Shown here: piece after piece, positions 1 to 10,517 of the stretch | How positions within the stretch are numbered: position 1 is the first letter of the stretch | How the letters are laid out: each line of letters starts with the position of its first letter | Assembly (NCBI GenBank): GCA_030867875.1 | Contig: JAOWCC010001589.1 | Location: forward strand, 86,203,537 to 86,267,536 | DNA length: 64,000 bases | Direction of reading: 5' to 3' | Origin: Actinernus sp. WN-2022 | Taxonomy: Eukaryota; Cnidaria; Anthozoa; Actiniaria; Actinernidae | The notes under the pieces: generated by a model | Database searches by the model: none | What the model was told of the DNA's origin: nothing | What the model saw: the letters and a program-made list of their open reading frames with translations, nothing else | Translations under genes and position numbers: made by a program

Positions 1-289
1 TCCCGCCTCCAAGAGTAATCTCATTAACATTAGTTAATCAGAGCGATTCATGTTGTGTCCAGTCTCGGCCGATTACAAAGTTCAGATTAGCTGAGAACAG
101 AGAAAGCTATAGAGTTTACCGATGCTGGATACTTCTAGCTACAGAAACTAGCTGGCTATAGTGTCGATTCCAATTTAATTTAACAGGAAGTACAGAAATA
201 TGGCAAAACAGTAAGCAGCAATTAATATCAGGCAGGGAAAACCATCGAGGCCCTGCTCGATCCACACCATGTACACGGTAGACTGTTTA
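1..289. other. No recognised feature
   Basis: AT-rich sequence without a convincing open frame, repeat or structural signal. It is the left flank of the foldback element that starts at 290. Confidence 0.5.
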
Positions 290-840
290 TGTACCAATCA
301 AATCGAAACATCAACATCCCCCCTCCTCCGGGCATTTGAATTTTTGGTATTTGGATTGTTCAAATTCCCGTCCCCCGGGCCAAAAATGTTGTTCAAATGC
401 CCCACCCCATCGTCGTATTAGGCGATCAAATGCCCCTACCCCCGGGACATAGTATTAGCTGTGACACCGCATTTTGTTTTTAACAGACAGTTTAAATATT
501 CGTAAGCAATTTACATTTATATTTAAATACCTTCAAATACAGCACAAAGCTTTTCTGGTCCATTTGTTTTTAAGCCAGTCGCTTACAAAAGCAGAATTGC
601 AGTAACCTCCCCGCTCCAATTCCGCCATGATTTCGATCGAGGAAACCACGCAGCACATAACATGAAATAGAGACAATTTGTTCAAATCCCCCATCCCCTC
701 TCATCCAGTGTCAAATTGTCCACCCCAAGTTCAGCTAGCGATGTCGAATTCCCAACTCCTCGGGCACGAAAACGAGTCAAATGCCCGGGGGTTGCCCGGT
801 AGGGAGGGGAGGGGGTTGATGTTTCGATTTGATTGGTACA
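290..840. mobile_element. MITE with TTA target duplication (PIF/Harbinger-like)
   Basis: A 551-bp non-coding element. Its ends are inverted copies beginning TGTACCAATCAAATCGAAAC, and the match continues into CATCAAC. The trinucleotide TTA flanks it on both sides (287-289 and 841-843). A 3-bp TWA-type duplication is typical of PIF/Harbinger elements, so that assignment is inferred from the duplication alone. The interior contains several short C-rich tracts built around CAAATGCCC. No transposase is present. Confidence 0.75.
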
Positions 841-1238
841 TTACTGCATGATGCCTCATTCCAATTACATCGCGCTGATACAAAACCGGCAAACCTTAGC
901 TTACTGCATTGAATTATCTTTAAATTTTTGGTCGATTGAAGATAACAAAACTTTATTGCTTCATTCTATGTGGACTTTCGGTCTTTCTTGGAACTTGAGT
1001 ATAAATTAATCCCTCCAGCCATTGTTTGTCCTAAAAACTTTACACCCGCTGCCAAATTTACTCTCACAAACTAAATTATTACTCGCGCCAGGCCTTTGGC
1101 GGGCACGAGTCAGAAATTGCAATTTTGTGTGTGTGTGTGTGTTGAGGTATTTTGCCGTCAACCAATCAGCTCCATCTCTAATTGGCTATCACGACGTGTT
1201 TTTCTCCACCAACCAATCAGAAAGCACTGCACGTGAAC
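841..1238. other. No recognised gene; short GT run
   Basis: Nothing recognisable except a short GT dinucleotide run near 1127-1141. Confidence 0.4.
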
Positions 1239-1388
1239 ATGGCAAACTTTGTAGAGTGTGGGGACTGGACACTGATAGACTTTTCGCAAAACTTTTCATA
1301 CGAAGAGTACGCGAGAAAAGTTGGGGCATTCGTAGCTATTATTTTGCTAGAACCAAAGGTTTCTTCGACTGAAATGCCAAGATGTTGA
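1239..1388 (+). CDS. Weak small ORF, function unknown
   Basis: A 49-residue frame starting at the ATG at 1239 (MANFVECGDWTLIDFSQNF at its start). It has a coding-like composition but no recognised domain and no clear splice partner. It could be a fragment of a transposon gene or a chance ORF. Longer overlapping frames on the same strand look like shadows. Confidence 0.15.
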   Translation: MANFVECGDWTLIDFSQNFSYEEYARKVGAFVAIILLEPKVSSTEMPRC

Positions 1389-1597
1389 GGTTTTCTAGGG
1401 CTGACAAGTTTTACGGACTTTGGAGGGAAATTTCGAACATTTTACGAAAGTCCTAGGCTAAACGCACGTGGCATCGACATTAATGTAAGTAAACTTTACC
1501 AGCTTGTAGTTGTAGTAGTGTCGTGTCGTGTTTATTCGTTCCTTTTAAAAGTAATGGCTTAAAATATATAGTAAATGGCCCAATTTCTCAGTTCGGA

Positions 1598-1837
1598 TCA
1601 TGTCCAGTTTGCGACTATATTGACGATGGATCTGAGGCCAGCTTGAGTACATCCTCTCTGTATTAAAGCGTCAGGAGTACTTTTAAATATCGATATGTAT
1701 GAGCTGATGTTTAATTTCATGGCGACCCCAGTGATCGAAAAAAAACGAGTGAAATCACATGTTTCGTTATAAATTCCAGCCTCCTTCAAGATGCCGTATA
1801 AAATGAACACTAGCACTAATATTTGAAAAGTCACCAC
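1598..1837 (-). CDS. Possible first exon of a secreted protein, unrecognised
   Basis: A 79-residue minus-strand frame. The first about 20 residues (MVTFQILVLVFILYGILKEA) form a hydrophobic stretch that would serve as a signal peptide. A short cysteine-containing region follows with two N-x-S/T sites. The layout is loosely reminiscent of a PAN/apple-type extracellular module, but too few conserved residues are visible to claim it. No good GT donor is seen near the end, and downstream exons were not found. Confidence 0.25.
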   Translation of the reverse strand: MVTFQILVLVFILYGILKEAGIYNETCDFTRFFSITGVAMKLNISSYISIFKSTPDALIQRGCTQAGLRSIVNIVANWT

Positions 1838-2146
1838 TCTACTCGAAAATAAAACTACATGCAGATCTAGATAGATGACTTTATTTCATATTTAGAACGA
1901 CACACCCTAAATATTCACAAGGGATATAGCTATTAACTAAAGGAAAAGTTACATGTATGCTACAATAGCACCTGTGCTTGGACAGTGAAGTTAGAAATAA
2001 TATTATCAGTCTGTCTATGAATCCTACTGAAAAGCATTGAGTTCTAAAAATTTTGAAAAGTATGGGTGGGTAAACCCTGCTAAAAAGAATTGTTTTCTAA
2101 AATACAAAAAAACATCTCAATTAATATTGTAATATTTTTGAGCAAG
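1838..2146. other. No recognised feature
   Basis: AT-rich, no convincing ORF or repeat. Confidence 0.4.
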
Positions 2147-2377
2147 TTAAGGTATGGCAAAAGGTTCACAGGCAAAACTTCCCAAAAAAATTGTTTTCGC
2201 ATATTTAAAATGCTTTAGGTCTTAGCTGTATTATAGCAAAAAAATCCAAACTAAAATTCCTTTTTAACGCCCCGAAAAACCATGTTTTAATTTCCCGCGA
2301 AAAATGACGCGCGAAACATGATTGACAGACGCTGACAGCTACGTGACAGCGGCACGCGAACAAACTAAAACAACAAT

Positions 2378-2443
2378 CGTCTTTATAGTACGCTACGCTC
2401 GTCTTTATAGTACGCTACGCTCGTCTTTATAGTACGCTACGCT
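2378..2443. repeat. Three perfect 22-bp tandem repeats
   Basis: Unit CGTCTTTATAGTACGCTACG plus CT, three head-to-tail copies immediately upstream of the ORF at 2487, inside the TTAA element. It contains a TATAGTA stretch and may be part of the element's promoter, which is speculation. Confidence 0.9.
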
Positions 2444-2486
2444 TCGTTTTCGTTTGTTTTTCTTGAATTGCATTCTATCTAAAATT

Positions 2487-2876
2487 ATGTCGTCGAAACT
2501 TAATAGAGGCTATTCTTGGGTATCTTCGAAGAAAAAGAAGAAGTTGAAAACAGGTAAATTTAGGCCGACTAAGAAGGCAAGTTTGGTGTCGAGCGATAAA
2601 GGCTCGTGGTTCAAACAAAAACAATGGCCAAGCGAAGAAGATCTGTTGACTGAAACGAATGAGCCCGGGCCAAAAAGCATCACTTCTAGGAAGCTTCGGA
2701 CTAGCAGTGATGAAGTTCACCCGCGAACTTCGAATTCCTTGACTGTAATTGAGTCGGGCATTAGATCAAGCTGCTGTTTGCCGGTTTTTACGGTTTTCTA
2801 TGCTTGCAACCAAATTCTCTGCGAAGTGATCGCCCTGATACCTAGAAAAGGAGTCAGATATGTTTATCAATTATAA
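2487..2876 (+). CDS. Transposon-borne ORF, lysine-rich N-terminus, unknown
   Basis: The ATG at 2487 opens a frame of about 129 residues inside the TTAA element. The N-terminal third is very basic, with a run of five lysines near residue 16. It is followed by a Ser/Thr/Pro-rich stretch (EEDLLTETNEPGPK). The composition is like the disordered N-terminus of a transposase or accessory protein, but no family was recognised. The later part (after about residue 90) looks less protein-like, so the true exon may end earlier. Confidence 0.35.
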   Translation: MSSKLNRGYSWVSSKKKKKLKTGKFRPTKKASLVSSDKGSWFKQKQWPSEEDLLTETNEPGPKSITSRKLRTSSDEVHPRTSNSLTVIESGIRSSCCLPVFTVFYACNQILCEVIALIPRKGVRYVYQL

Positions 2877-3019
2877 GGCAGTCAAGAGAAGGTAGATTCA
2901 GCATGATCTTTACCGCTCCAGAGTATAAAAATAATATGCAATATGAAGCCTGCGGTTTGTTTATGATGTTTAGCAAGAAGTTGCGCCGTTTGAATGAATT
3001 TAACTTGTGTTCGACTTAC

Positions 3020-3136
3020 CCAGAACTGTTTATCTCCTTTAGCATGATGGCTTTGATAATAGCATCATTTACAGTAACTTGCAGTTGGCCTTCATATTTA
3101 TTTGACCTTGTGTTTTTCCCACGAGCTTTACGACCT
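3020..3136 (-). CDS. Candidate internal exon in TTAA element
   Basis: On the minus strand a CACAG acceptor and a GGGTAAG donor bracket 117 bp that stay open in one frame for about 39 codons (RGRKARGKN at its start, KAIMLKEINSSG at its end). It is basic at the N-terminal end. The family is unknown. It lies opposite to the ORF at 2487, so the element may encode genes on both strands. Confidence 0.3.
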
Positions 3137-4515
3137 CTGTGACCAGTCTCGAGTGTAAAAATAATGAACCTCCTTGAAGATTACCGCGAAAGCTGTCACA
3201 GCAGATCATTCACAACTCCGCCTGTCCCGCCTGTCAGCCTAATACTGTATTTCAATTGGCTGAATATAATAAGATTATCTTTGGAGGCGGGGCTTTTTAC
3301 TCAACCGTGAAATGGTCAGAAAACTAAAATCCCTTGTTTCTCTGTTTGTGTTTTAATGCAAAAAATACAACTTTGGCATATCAAAACTCGAGAACGTTTT
3401 GTTCGATTAAATCCAAATTTTCGCGAGAGCCAAAAAACCACAATTTCTGCAAAAGTGTGCCAGCGTTTTGCAAAATTTTGCTTTATTTCGTAATTATTAT
3501 GTAGTTTGCGTTTTGCTAGCATGAAAAAACTTACTCCAACTTTACCTACGGATAATTCTTGTAATACGCAACGTATGAAAAATCGCTGACACACTTTTTG
3601 GGACAATTTACCTGAGATTCGAAAACAAAGAATTTAGTTGTCATTCATTAAACATTTCCGGATTTGAAGTTACGATAGTGTGAGAGGTCGCTTTTTAAAT
3701 AAAAAAATACATCATTGAGAGATTTTTTTAAATAGTAAATTTAAACATTCATATTTATTCTTCAATCTTTGAGCTTTAAATTGATATATAGTATGTCTTT
3801 GTAGCGTAAATATTGACGCTACACGATTTTTTTTCCCAAGTGACCTCGTGAACCTTTTGCCATACCTTAAGTTCAGAGACAGTGTTATGTGAAGTTGATG
3901 TATTATAATTACTGGGAGCAGTTGTAATAGGCATTTTGCAGGAAACAGTCATGTGCTGGTATAATACTTTGTTAACGAATGAATAGGCCTTTTGCAGCTA
4001 GTAGCTAACAGTCACGTGCTGATATAATACTTCGTTAACGAATGAATGAGCTCGTAATCCCCATGGGAAAGACCACGCCGGGCACAAATGATCGTAAAAA
4101 CGGCGGGTTTTATATATATTGAAAAGTTTTCGACATAAAAGAATGAATTTTGGTAGGTGTATAAAGGAGTGTAAACACAACATAGTCTGATAGGCTAACC
4201 TAATATAGCCATCATTATGACGTCACAATGACGTCATATATCCTTTTCTAATAGGTTTCTTATAAATTTTTATTACCTCTAAAAACGTTTTATTATATCT
4301 TTTTTTAAATCTCTTGTTCATGAGAATGAAATAATCGAAAACCCGATCTCGATCGGTTGAAGTAAACGAAAGTTATTAAAGTTTGAATTTTGGTAATTTT
4401 TCCGCCAAAAATTGGCGGGAAATAAATACCAAACTCGTTGCATGGCACTACACAACACACGCTATGACGTAGCTAGCGTCTAATACGCATGCTCACATCT
4501 TATTACCGGTAGAGT

Positions 4516-4570
4516 GGCAACCATGTACAGCTGTTTCGTCCTTGTTAGGACTCATCAGCATGGCATAGCC
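4516..4570 (-). ncRNA. Type I hammerhead ribozyme, left arm
   Basis: Read on the minus strand: core CTGATGA (4558-4552), stem II GTCC/GGAC with a TAACAA-type loop, GAAA (4537-4534), a three-pair stem III and a GTA cleavage triplet (4528-4526). Stem I pairs CCATG with CATGG, then an outer GGCTA/TTGCC helix containing one T-T mismatch that the right-arm copy lacks. All invariant core bases of the hammerhead are present. Activity is inferred. Confidence 0.85.
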
Positions 4571-4838
4571 CCCAAGACCGTCAGCCTCACTTTAGATCAT
4601 AGGCCTCAGAATCTGGTTACTCTAGCGGCGAGCTCGAAAGCTGCTTTAAACCCCAGCCACCACGCTACACGTGTGGGAGCTAGAGATGTGAACAAGCGCT
4701 ATAGCAATGTGGATCTCTCCGAAGAGGATCTAGTAGTGCAAAATGGAAATGGCACGGCCAAATCCGTGCTTTCGAGCTCGCCGCTAGAGTAACCAGATTC
4801 TGAGGCCTATGATCTAAAGTGAGGCTGACGGTCTTGGG

Positions 4839-4893
4839 GGCAATGCCATGCTGATGAGTCCTAACAAGGACGAAACAGCTGTACATGGTTGCC
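4839..4893 (+). ncRNA. Type I hammerhead ribozyme, right arm
   Basis: Core CTGATGA at 4851-4857. Stem II is GTCC (4858-4861) and GGAC (4868-4871) closing a TAACAA loop. GAAA follows at 4872-4875. Stem III is short (ACA/TGT around a 2-nt loop), and the cleavage triplet GTA is at 4881-4883. Stem I pairs CCATG (4846-4850) with CATGG (4884-4888), then GGCAA (4839-4843) with TTGCC (4889-4893) across a TG bulge. A very short stem III is typical of metazoan retroelement hammerheads, which often cleave best as dimers. Confidence 0.9.
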
Positions 4894-5748
4894 ACTCTAC
4901 CGGTAATAAGATGTGAGCATGCGTATTAGACGCTAGCTACGTCATAGCGTGTGTTGTGTAGTGCCATGCAACGAGTTTGGGAAATAAATAGCATAAAACC
5001 ATTTATGAAAATGTCGCTTGTTTTAACTTTTACATTTCGAAATACTGGTACATCATATTTTGCACAATAATAGAGCTCTTTAGTAATAACAACGTGTTCT
5101 TTTCAGAATTTTGATTTTTTGAGTATAACAGCTTAGAATTGTAGCCCCATTTTTTGTATACGTCATTATGATGTCATAAATATATTTGTGTACCCTCAGA
5201 AAATAGCCAGTTCAATGTTTTTGGAATTTTATCAATGAAATGCATTTGGCTAACACTTACAAGTCATAGTATTCTCTTTAATAATATTTTTATTGTCGGC
5301 AATCTGATTTAAGCTTGAAGTATAACGTCACTAATAATGACGTCATAAAAACAGTAAATCGTCCATAACTTTGAATATGTTTATCGTAGAAAGTTCAAAT
5401 TTTCGGCAAATTAATATATTTCATAAAAGCTTTGTGATGACGTAATATTTTTGAAACGTGTTTTAAAGGTTAATTTTCACCAAAAAAGGAGGTATCCCTT
5501 ATGACGTCACAACAACGTCACAATACAGAAACAATTGTCCTGAAAACTGTAGTCTTTGTTACCAACCTGCCAACATTTCGTCAAATTGGTGAGGGTAGCG
5601 TTACTTTTACGTTTTATGTTACACTCAACCCCGTCGTTTTTACGGTTATTCGTGCCCGGCGTGGACGTTGCCATGGATGCTGGATAGCAAGCCATTTTTA
5701 AAAACGCTATTTTAGAAAGATCGATGGTGCTACCCTCTTAAAATAAAG

Positions 5749-5879
<131 letters not shown>

Positions 5880-5945
5880 GGTGAAAAATAGCATTTACAA
5901 ACAGGTTTTGCTAATAACAATGCCGATCTCGTACAAGGCTTCTAA

Positions 5946-7137
5946 ATAAATGAAGTTAAATATTTTTCTGAAGAGCGAATTGAACTTGAACTTTACTAGC
6001 TCCGAAAGTAATTGTAAAAGTTTTCATATCTCCCAATTTATCCATTGAACGTTAGCGAAGCCGATAAAGAATGCTCAAGACTGGATAAGACCAGTGCGAG
6101 TAAGGCTGTTTCCCATATCGACGTACCAAGCCATCGCCGCAAACAGCGATGTGACCGAGTGCGATCGTATTTCCACATCGCTATTCCCTCGGAATCTCAT
6201 AGCATATCATCGCAAACAATACGTATATAGATAGATTAACAAGTTCTATATTGGCTTTACGTATCGTTCGCGATCCGTCGGCGATCATTGCAACGCAACA
6301 TAATTTAAGGTATTTCCAATAATTCAAACAGTTTGTTAGTGTAAATTTTATATCGAGAGTCCGCTCAATACGTTCTGCTAAAAATCGAGAAAAAATATAA
6401 TTTATCCCCATTTCATTGTAATTTGGACATGAACCGCTCATTCCTGAACCAGTCATGTGAAGTAGAATTTCGTTTTTTCTGTAGTTTTCACATTTTTACG
6501 GGGGCGATAATTCAGATTCCGTCTGAAAGGGGGGACATTAATGGAGAAAACACTGCTAGGGTGAAAATACAATGATAAATAAGGAAATGAACAATTGCAA
6601 ATTACCGGCAACTTGAAGGAATACCTCGGAAGCTCATGGCGGCTGGCGCGGCCCATTAAGTCGTCCATGTGTCCGCTCGTATTCTTTCCTAACCACGCAT
6701 TAAGCTTTTAGAGTTTGATGGTGAGAACTCTATACCATAAGATCTAGCTCAAATTCACACAACGATCACTCAACTCATTTACAGCTCTTGAAATGGACAG
6801 GTGGTTCCGATACTAACTACATTAAATGGCATCACTGAAACTGACAACAGTTTTACGAGGACAACAAAGGCCTTTTAAAAGTCAACTTTACATGTTGGTC
6901 TTTAAGGGGGTGCTGTCAACCCGCACATGATAAACTTTCTTAGTAACAAAATACAAAAATTAACTACTCAGAGCCAATTTTGATGAAGGATGGCAAAAAT
7001 TCGAGTGAATGAAAAATACTAATTTTAAGAGAAATTTAGAGCAACTTGAAATATGTTCACTGCATAACCGAAATCAAGTTTCTAGAATAATGTTTTGTAA
7101 TCTATTTTAATCTTTGCCATCCTCTGTCGAAAAAGGG
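5946..7137. other. No recognised feature, 1.2 kb
   Basis: Several short frames exist on both strands but none resembles a known protein or has splice-site support. No inverted or tandem repeat was found. Confidence 0.4.
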
Positions 7138-7252
7138 TATATACTTCATGGTAGTGTTTCGTTCCGTATACTGCATAATACTGTAAAATAGTAGAGGAAA
7201 TGATTATGCAGTGAGACTATGGAACGAAACACTACCATGAAGTACTATATAC
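7138..7252. mobile_element. Short palindromic foldback element
   Basis: About 30-bp arms (TATATACTTCATGGTAGTG at the left, its complement at the right with a small insertion) surround a centre that is also partly palindromic. A TIR-only MITE or hairpin element. Confidence 0.7.
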
Positions 7253-7353
7253 CTGAAAAGGTTTGAAAAGCATATCAGGACATTCATGTGGTATTTCTCT
7301 TCTATCTCAGGGTGTTATTTTTGTAGTGTTGTTTTAAAGAAAGTTGAATGCTC

Positions 7354-7634
7354 AATAGGCCTTTAGCAGTTAGGCATTCACGTGATTGTGCTGGTGGCAA
7401 AAAAATCTTAATTCATATATTTAACGGCACTTGTACGAGATCGGCATTGTTATTAGCAAAACCTGTTTGTAAATGCTATTTTTCACCTCCAATCGATCTT
7501 TCTGAAACAGCGTTTTAAAAGTGGCTTGCCATCCAGCATCCATAGCAACGCTTTCCCATGGGGATTACGAGCTCAATTCATTCGTTAACGTAGTATTATA
7601 TCAGCACGTGACTGTTAGTTGCAAAAGGCCTATT
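7354..7634. mobile_element. AATAGGCC-type MITE, full-length copy
   Basis: 281 bp, ends AATAGGCCTTTAGCAG and the complement of TTGCAAAAGGCCTATT. It contains the family's landmark segments: TTAGCAAAACCTGTTTG, ATCGATCTTTCTGAAACAGCG and CCCATGGGGATTACGAG. This copy defines the intact order of sequence split at 3926-5945. Non-coding. Confidence 0.75.
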
Positions 7635-7637
7635 CAA

Positions 7638-7838
7638 TAGACTGATTTAGCTTGTACATTTGTTGTCCCAATTCAGGTCACCTGACTTTTCCCTTGAGTA
7701 ATGTTTTCTTGTTTTTCTGTATCCCAAGACTACGGGAAATGTACAAATTCCTCTGATTGGAAAACAAAGCACTGAATCCTCTGGAGAGCTGTCACGATCT
7801 GAATCGGACAAATGTGGAAGCTTAATCATATCGGTCTA
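7638..7838. mobile_element. TAGACTGAT-type MITE
   Basis: 201 bp with imperfect TIRs (TAGACTGATTTAGCTTG against the complement of AGCTTAATCATATCGGTCTA). A TA dinucleotide lies at each edge. The same family recurs at 10518-10990 in the opposite internal order, where it was interrupted by a SINE. Non-coding. Confidence 0.65.
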
Positions 7839-7877
7839 TAGAGGGTTTGCACTCAATCCCCAGAGATTCAAATGACA

Positions 7878-7980
7878 AAGGGCATGGCGGCCATGTTGGT
7901 GTACCTAACAAAAGAAGCTAACGAATAATCTATTGTTAAAGGTACACCAACATGGCGGCTATGACGTCACGTGAAAACGC
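7878..7980. mobile_element. Small foldback element with CATGGCGGC arms
   Basis: Inverted arms containing GCCATGTTGGTGTACC flank a short AT-rich loop. A half copy of the same repeat is at 57449-57540. Confidence 0.6.
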
Positions 7981-9767
7981 TCTATTAACGTAGCTTTTAA
8001 TACGCAAAGATCAGATACACTGATGACTAACTTGAAGTCTGCTGTAGTTAATTCTGACGATTCAGTAAAAATTGGCTGCCCAGCAACATTAATCCACAAT
8101 AAATTCCTTAGGCTTTAATACTTCAGATTAATGTTACTGTCAAGAACCGATCTCGAGAACGATGCATAAAGGGGCGGCGCCATATGTGAGTTGAGTTTGT
8201 TAGTCTCGCCCTTGCTTCGAGGGTTTTTCTCGGTGTTTCCTCCCTCCACAAAAACCAACATGCTAAATTCCAATTGGATCTGTGGATTAGCCGGGTCCTG
8301 GCTTTGATCATTTCATGTCCCGTTAGAAATCCAAAGGTTTTTTAAAATAAATTAATGATTTCATAAATTTACAATATAAAAAAAAAACATCTTGGAGTAT
8401 GAAAATATTCAATGTCTCTCTGGATTTAATGCCGGTCCTGCTAACATTTGAAATTGTATTTATTGCCCCACACATAAAGCAGCTTCGACACTGCCTAAAT
8501 GCGTTTTATGTGTTGAAAGTATTTTTAAACTGTCGCAAGAAGTTATGTTTTCGCTTTTGATAATGTATCATTGTATATAAAATTTGAGATGAGATTATTT
8601 ATAATTCAGAAGTGTTTCTCGAGTGTCATTAAGTGACAGTTAGCCGTTTTTTCATGATGTGGACCTCTCTGATCTAGACTAATTGATATGATAAACGGTT
8701 GCTGCTATCAAGAACATGTATCTCCGTTTGCGAAGAGGCGTCGGTGACAAAATAGGGTCGTCGTTTCGTCGAGTGTTGAAAGCGTTTTGTGTGATATTTT
8801 TGAACTCAGTCGAAAGCTGCTGGTACTTACTCCGTTTACTGCCCACGCTTTCAATTTATTCTTCAGTAGCCAAAATAAATAGCGAAACTTTCTCAAATCA
8901 TAACAGAATCGTACTGAAGTGAAACCTTAATCTTCAATACCATGAAGGTGCTTGAACAACATTTGCTAGACCGACATTTCGAATCCCTTTTTTTATTTAC
9001 TTCAAATTGCTTAAATACAAACTGGTTCGAACAATAAAGTGAAATTAATTCAAATATAGTTTATTTTTCAGTTCCAATTTCGTAGTGTATTTTCAGTAGT
9101 TTCATATACATGTTTTCGTCAAGAGAAGAATAATGAACATGAAATGTCCCGCAGTACTCTATATACATTAGCACTCGTTTTAGCACGACAAATAGATTTC
9201 CTGTGAGTGGGAGTTTAAGCAGTACGTTTGGAACCCTTATAATATCAAGAAAATAGCCTGTAATCCATTATAATACGCTAATATCGAGCTAAACCAGCTA
9301 AACGTTCAACAGAACTGAAACACACAAAGAAGCTGATATACGTGCGGGTACGACTTTTTAAATTTCAACTTTTGTAAGAAAAAAAGTAGTTTCGATTTTT
9401 TTTAAACGCTGGCGCCAAAGTACCGGCTTATAAGTTTGAAACATGCACTAATTTCAGCCGTTTCCTGTGTAAATATGTGAATAAAAAGAATGAAGTAGCT
9501 TAAATAAACGTACAACTATTCTGTAGTCAGATTGAAATCTATAGGTATTCTTACATTTTCTGCTCTGATGAATGAATGAAAAAGGAAAGTTAATTTCATG
9601 ACAAATAATCTTTACAGGAAACTATTTGTTTTTACTTTAATCACTCTTGGGAGGTTTCCGATGCATGTAACGATTGAATGCACCCCTCCCCCACAGGCGC
9701 TTTATCGCCAACCTTTCACAACCGGCTTTTCCGCCAGAAGTGCGAAAAAGGTCGAGTTCAAAATAAT
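7981..9767. other. No gene; one SINE within 1.8 kb
   Basis: Apart from the SINE at about 8165-8300, I see no coding exon, terminal repeat pair or RNA gene. Short overlapping frames around 8708-8922 on both strands have no family resemblance. Confidence 0.4.
8165..8300 (+). mobile_element. SINE copy, 5'-truncated
   Basis: Contains GGCGCCATATGTGAGTTGAG, a CTTCGAGGGTTTTTCTC segment and AACATGCTAAATTCCAATTG. The copy at 54840-54913 (minus strand) shares the first and last of these and carries a tRNA-like head. Together they define one tRNA-derived SINE family. The head here is degraded. Confidence 0.55.
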
Positions 9768-9839
9768 GGGTCTATCACTGAATATATAGTCCAACCTTTT
9801 ACACATGTTTGTTTTCCTTCAAATATAGGTTTCGACATT

Positions 9840-9895
9840 CATATATATATATATGTGTCACATATATAGGTGTTGTCTGTCACATATATACGTGG
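9840..9895. repeat. Inverted partner of the 24-bp array
   Basis: Two degenerate copies of the complement of the 24-bp unit (CACATATATAGGTGTTGTC). They lie in mirrored position to the nine-copy array at 11590-11792, inside the left TIR. Confidence 0.6.
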
Positions 9896-10517
9896 AGATG
9901 TTGCCGGCAACACATAGCCGGTCGAGAATATCAATTAGCTTCGTGAGTATCGATTGATCAACAAAAACGTAAGAGGGAAGGTGTCATTTCGTTTTGTAAA
10001 CTTTCGTGCTCTTTTGGAGGCAGTATACACAGCTGTAAGGACGGGGCACACGGCATTTGTTTGTAAAGAATTTATCCATAGACTAACAGCCTACTCATTC
10101 CATAGACATCAAGCTGCTTCGAAGAAGTGCAAATAGTAACTTCATGTTCCGTAGAACTGTCACTGAGCTTATCCCGCGTAGAACTCGAGTTGGCTACTTA
10201 GAAATATAATTTCAATTTTTTCAATTTCAATTTATCGAGTACAAATACTATAAGGGAGAACGTACAGAAGAAAGGCCAAAGCCAGAGGCTTAAATGGCTT
10301 ATGGTCAGTAGAGAGAGTACAATATTACAAGTATTTTTTTTTACAAGATGGAAAGAAAATCAAAGTGGTGAATTAACTAACGAACATATATAGGAACATA
10401 TACGGCTTCTGGAGCCGTAAACAAATTGTGAGTACTCCTAGAATGGAAAGGAACACTTTACTTAGAGAAACTTACGCAACCTCCCTGATGATTCAGGTTT
10501 AATAGAACTGAATTCAA

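Larger units (their letters stand above)
2151..3866. mobile_element. TTAA-flanked TIR DNA transposon, 1.7 kb
   Basis: A 1716-bp element bounded by perfect 19-bp inverted repeats (GGTATGGCAAAAGGTTCAC). Each end abuts a TTAA tetranucleotide (2147-2150 and 3867-3870). TTAA duplication is characteristic of piggyBac and Kolobok superfamilies; the TIR does not decide between them. The interior contains a plus-strand frame at 2487-2876 and a candidate minus-strand exon at 3020-3136. No recognisable transposase remains, so it is probably non-autonomous or decayed. Confidence 0.8.
4429..4980. mobile_element. Foldback element with a hammerhead ribozyme in each arm
   Basis: A 552-bp element made of 213-bp inverted arms (4429-4641 and 4768-4980), almost identical, around a 126-bp centre. 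Ends read CCAAACTCGTTGCATGGCAC and its complement. It is flanked by a perfect 10-bp direct repeat, GAAATAAATA (4419-4428 and 4981-4990). Long TIRs and a 9-11-bp duplication are typical of Mutator-like elements, so that is the best inferred class. Each arm encodes a hammerhead ribozyme facing the outer end of its arm. Because arms are inverted, each transcribed strand carries one sense ribozyme and one antisense copy. Apparent proteins in both arms are by-products of the inverted repeat. Confidence 0.85.
4073..5664. mobile_element. 1.6-kb TIR element nested in MITE
   Basis: Ends are inverted copies reading CCACGCCGGGCAC, followed by an imperfect match through CGTAAAAACG and CGGGGTT. It is inserted within the GGGAAAG/CGTTGCC region of the surrounding MITE. 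It contains the hammerhead foldback element (4429-4980), several TGACGTCA-like CRE-type palindromes (for example around 4219-4234) and no convincing ORF. The target duplication is not clear. Confidence 0.65.

Noticed and set aside
4514..4895. Two ORFs with identical N-terminal protein sequence on opposite strands
   Set aside because: They are the two arms of the inverted repeat read outward-in; the coincidence comes from the repeat, and the sequence is explained by hammerhead RNA instead.
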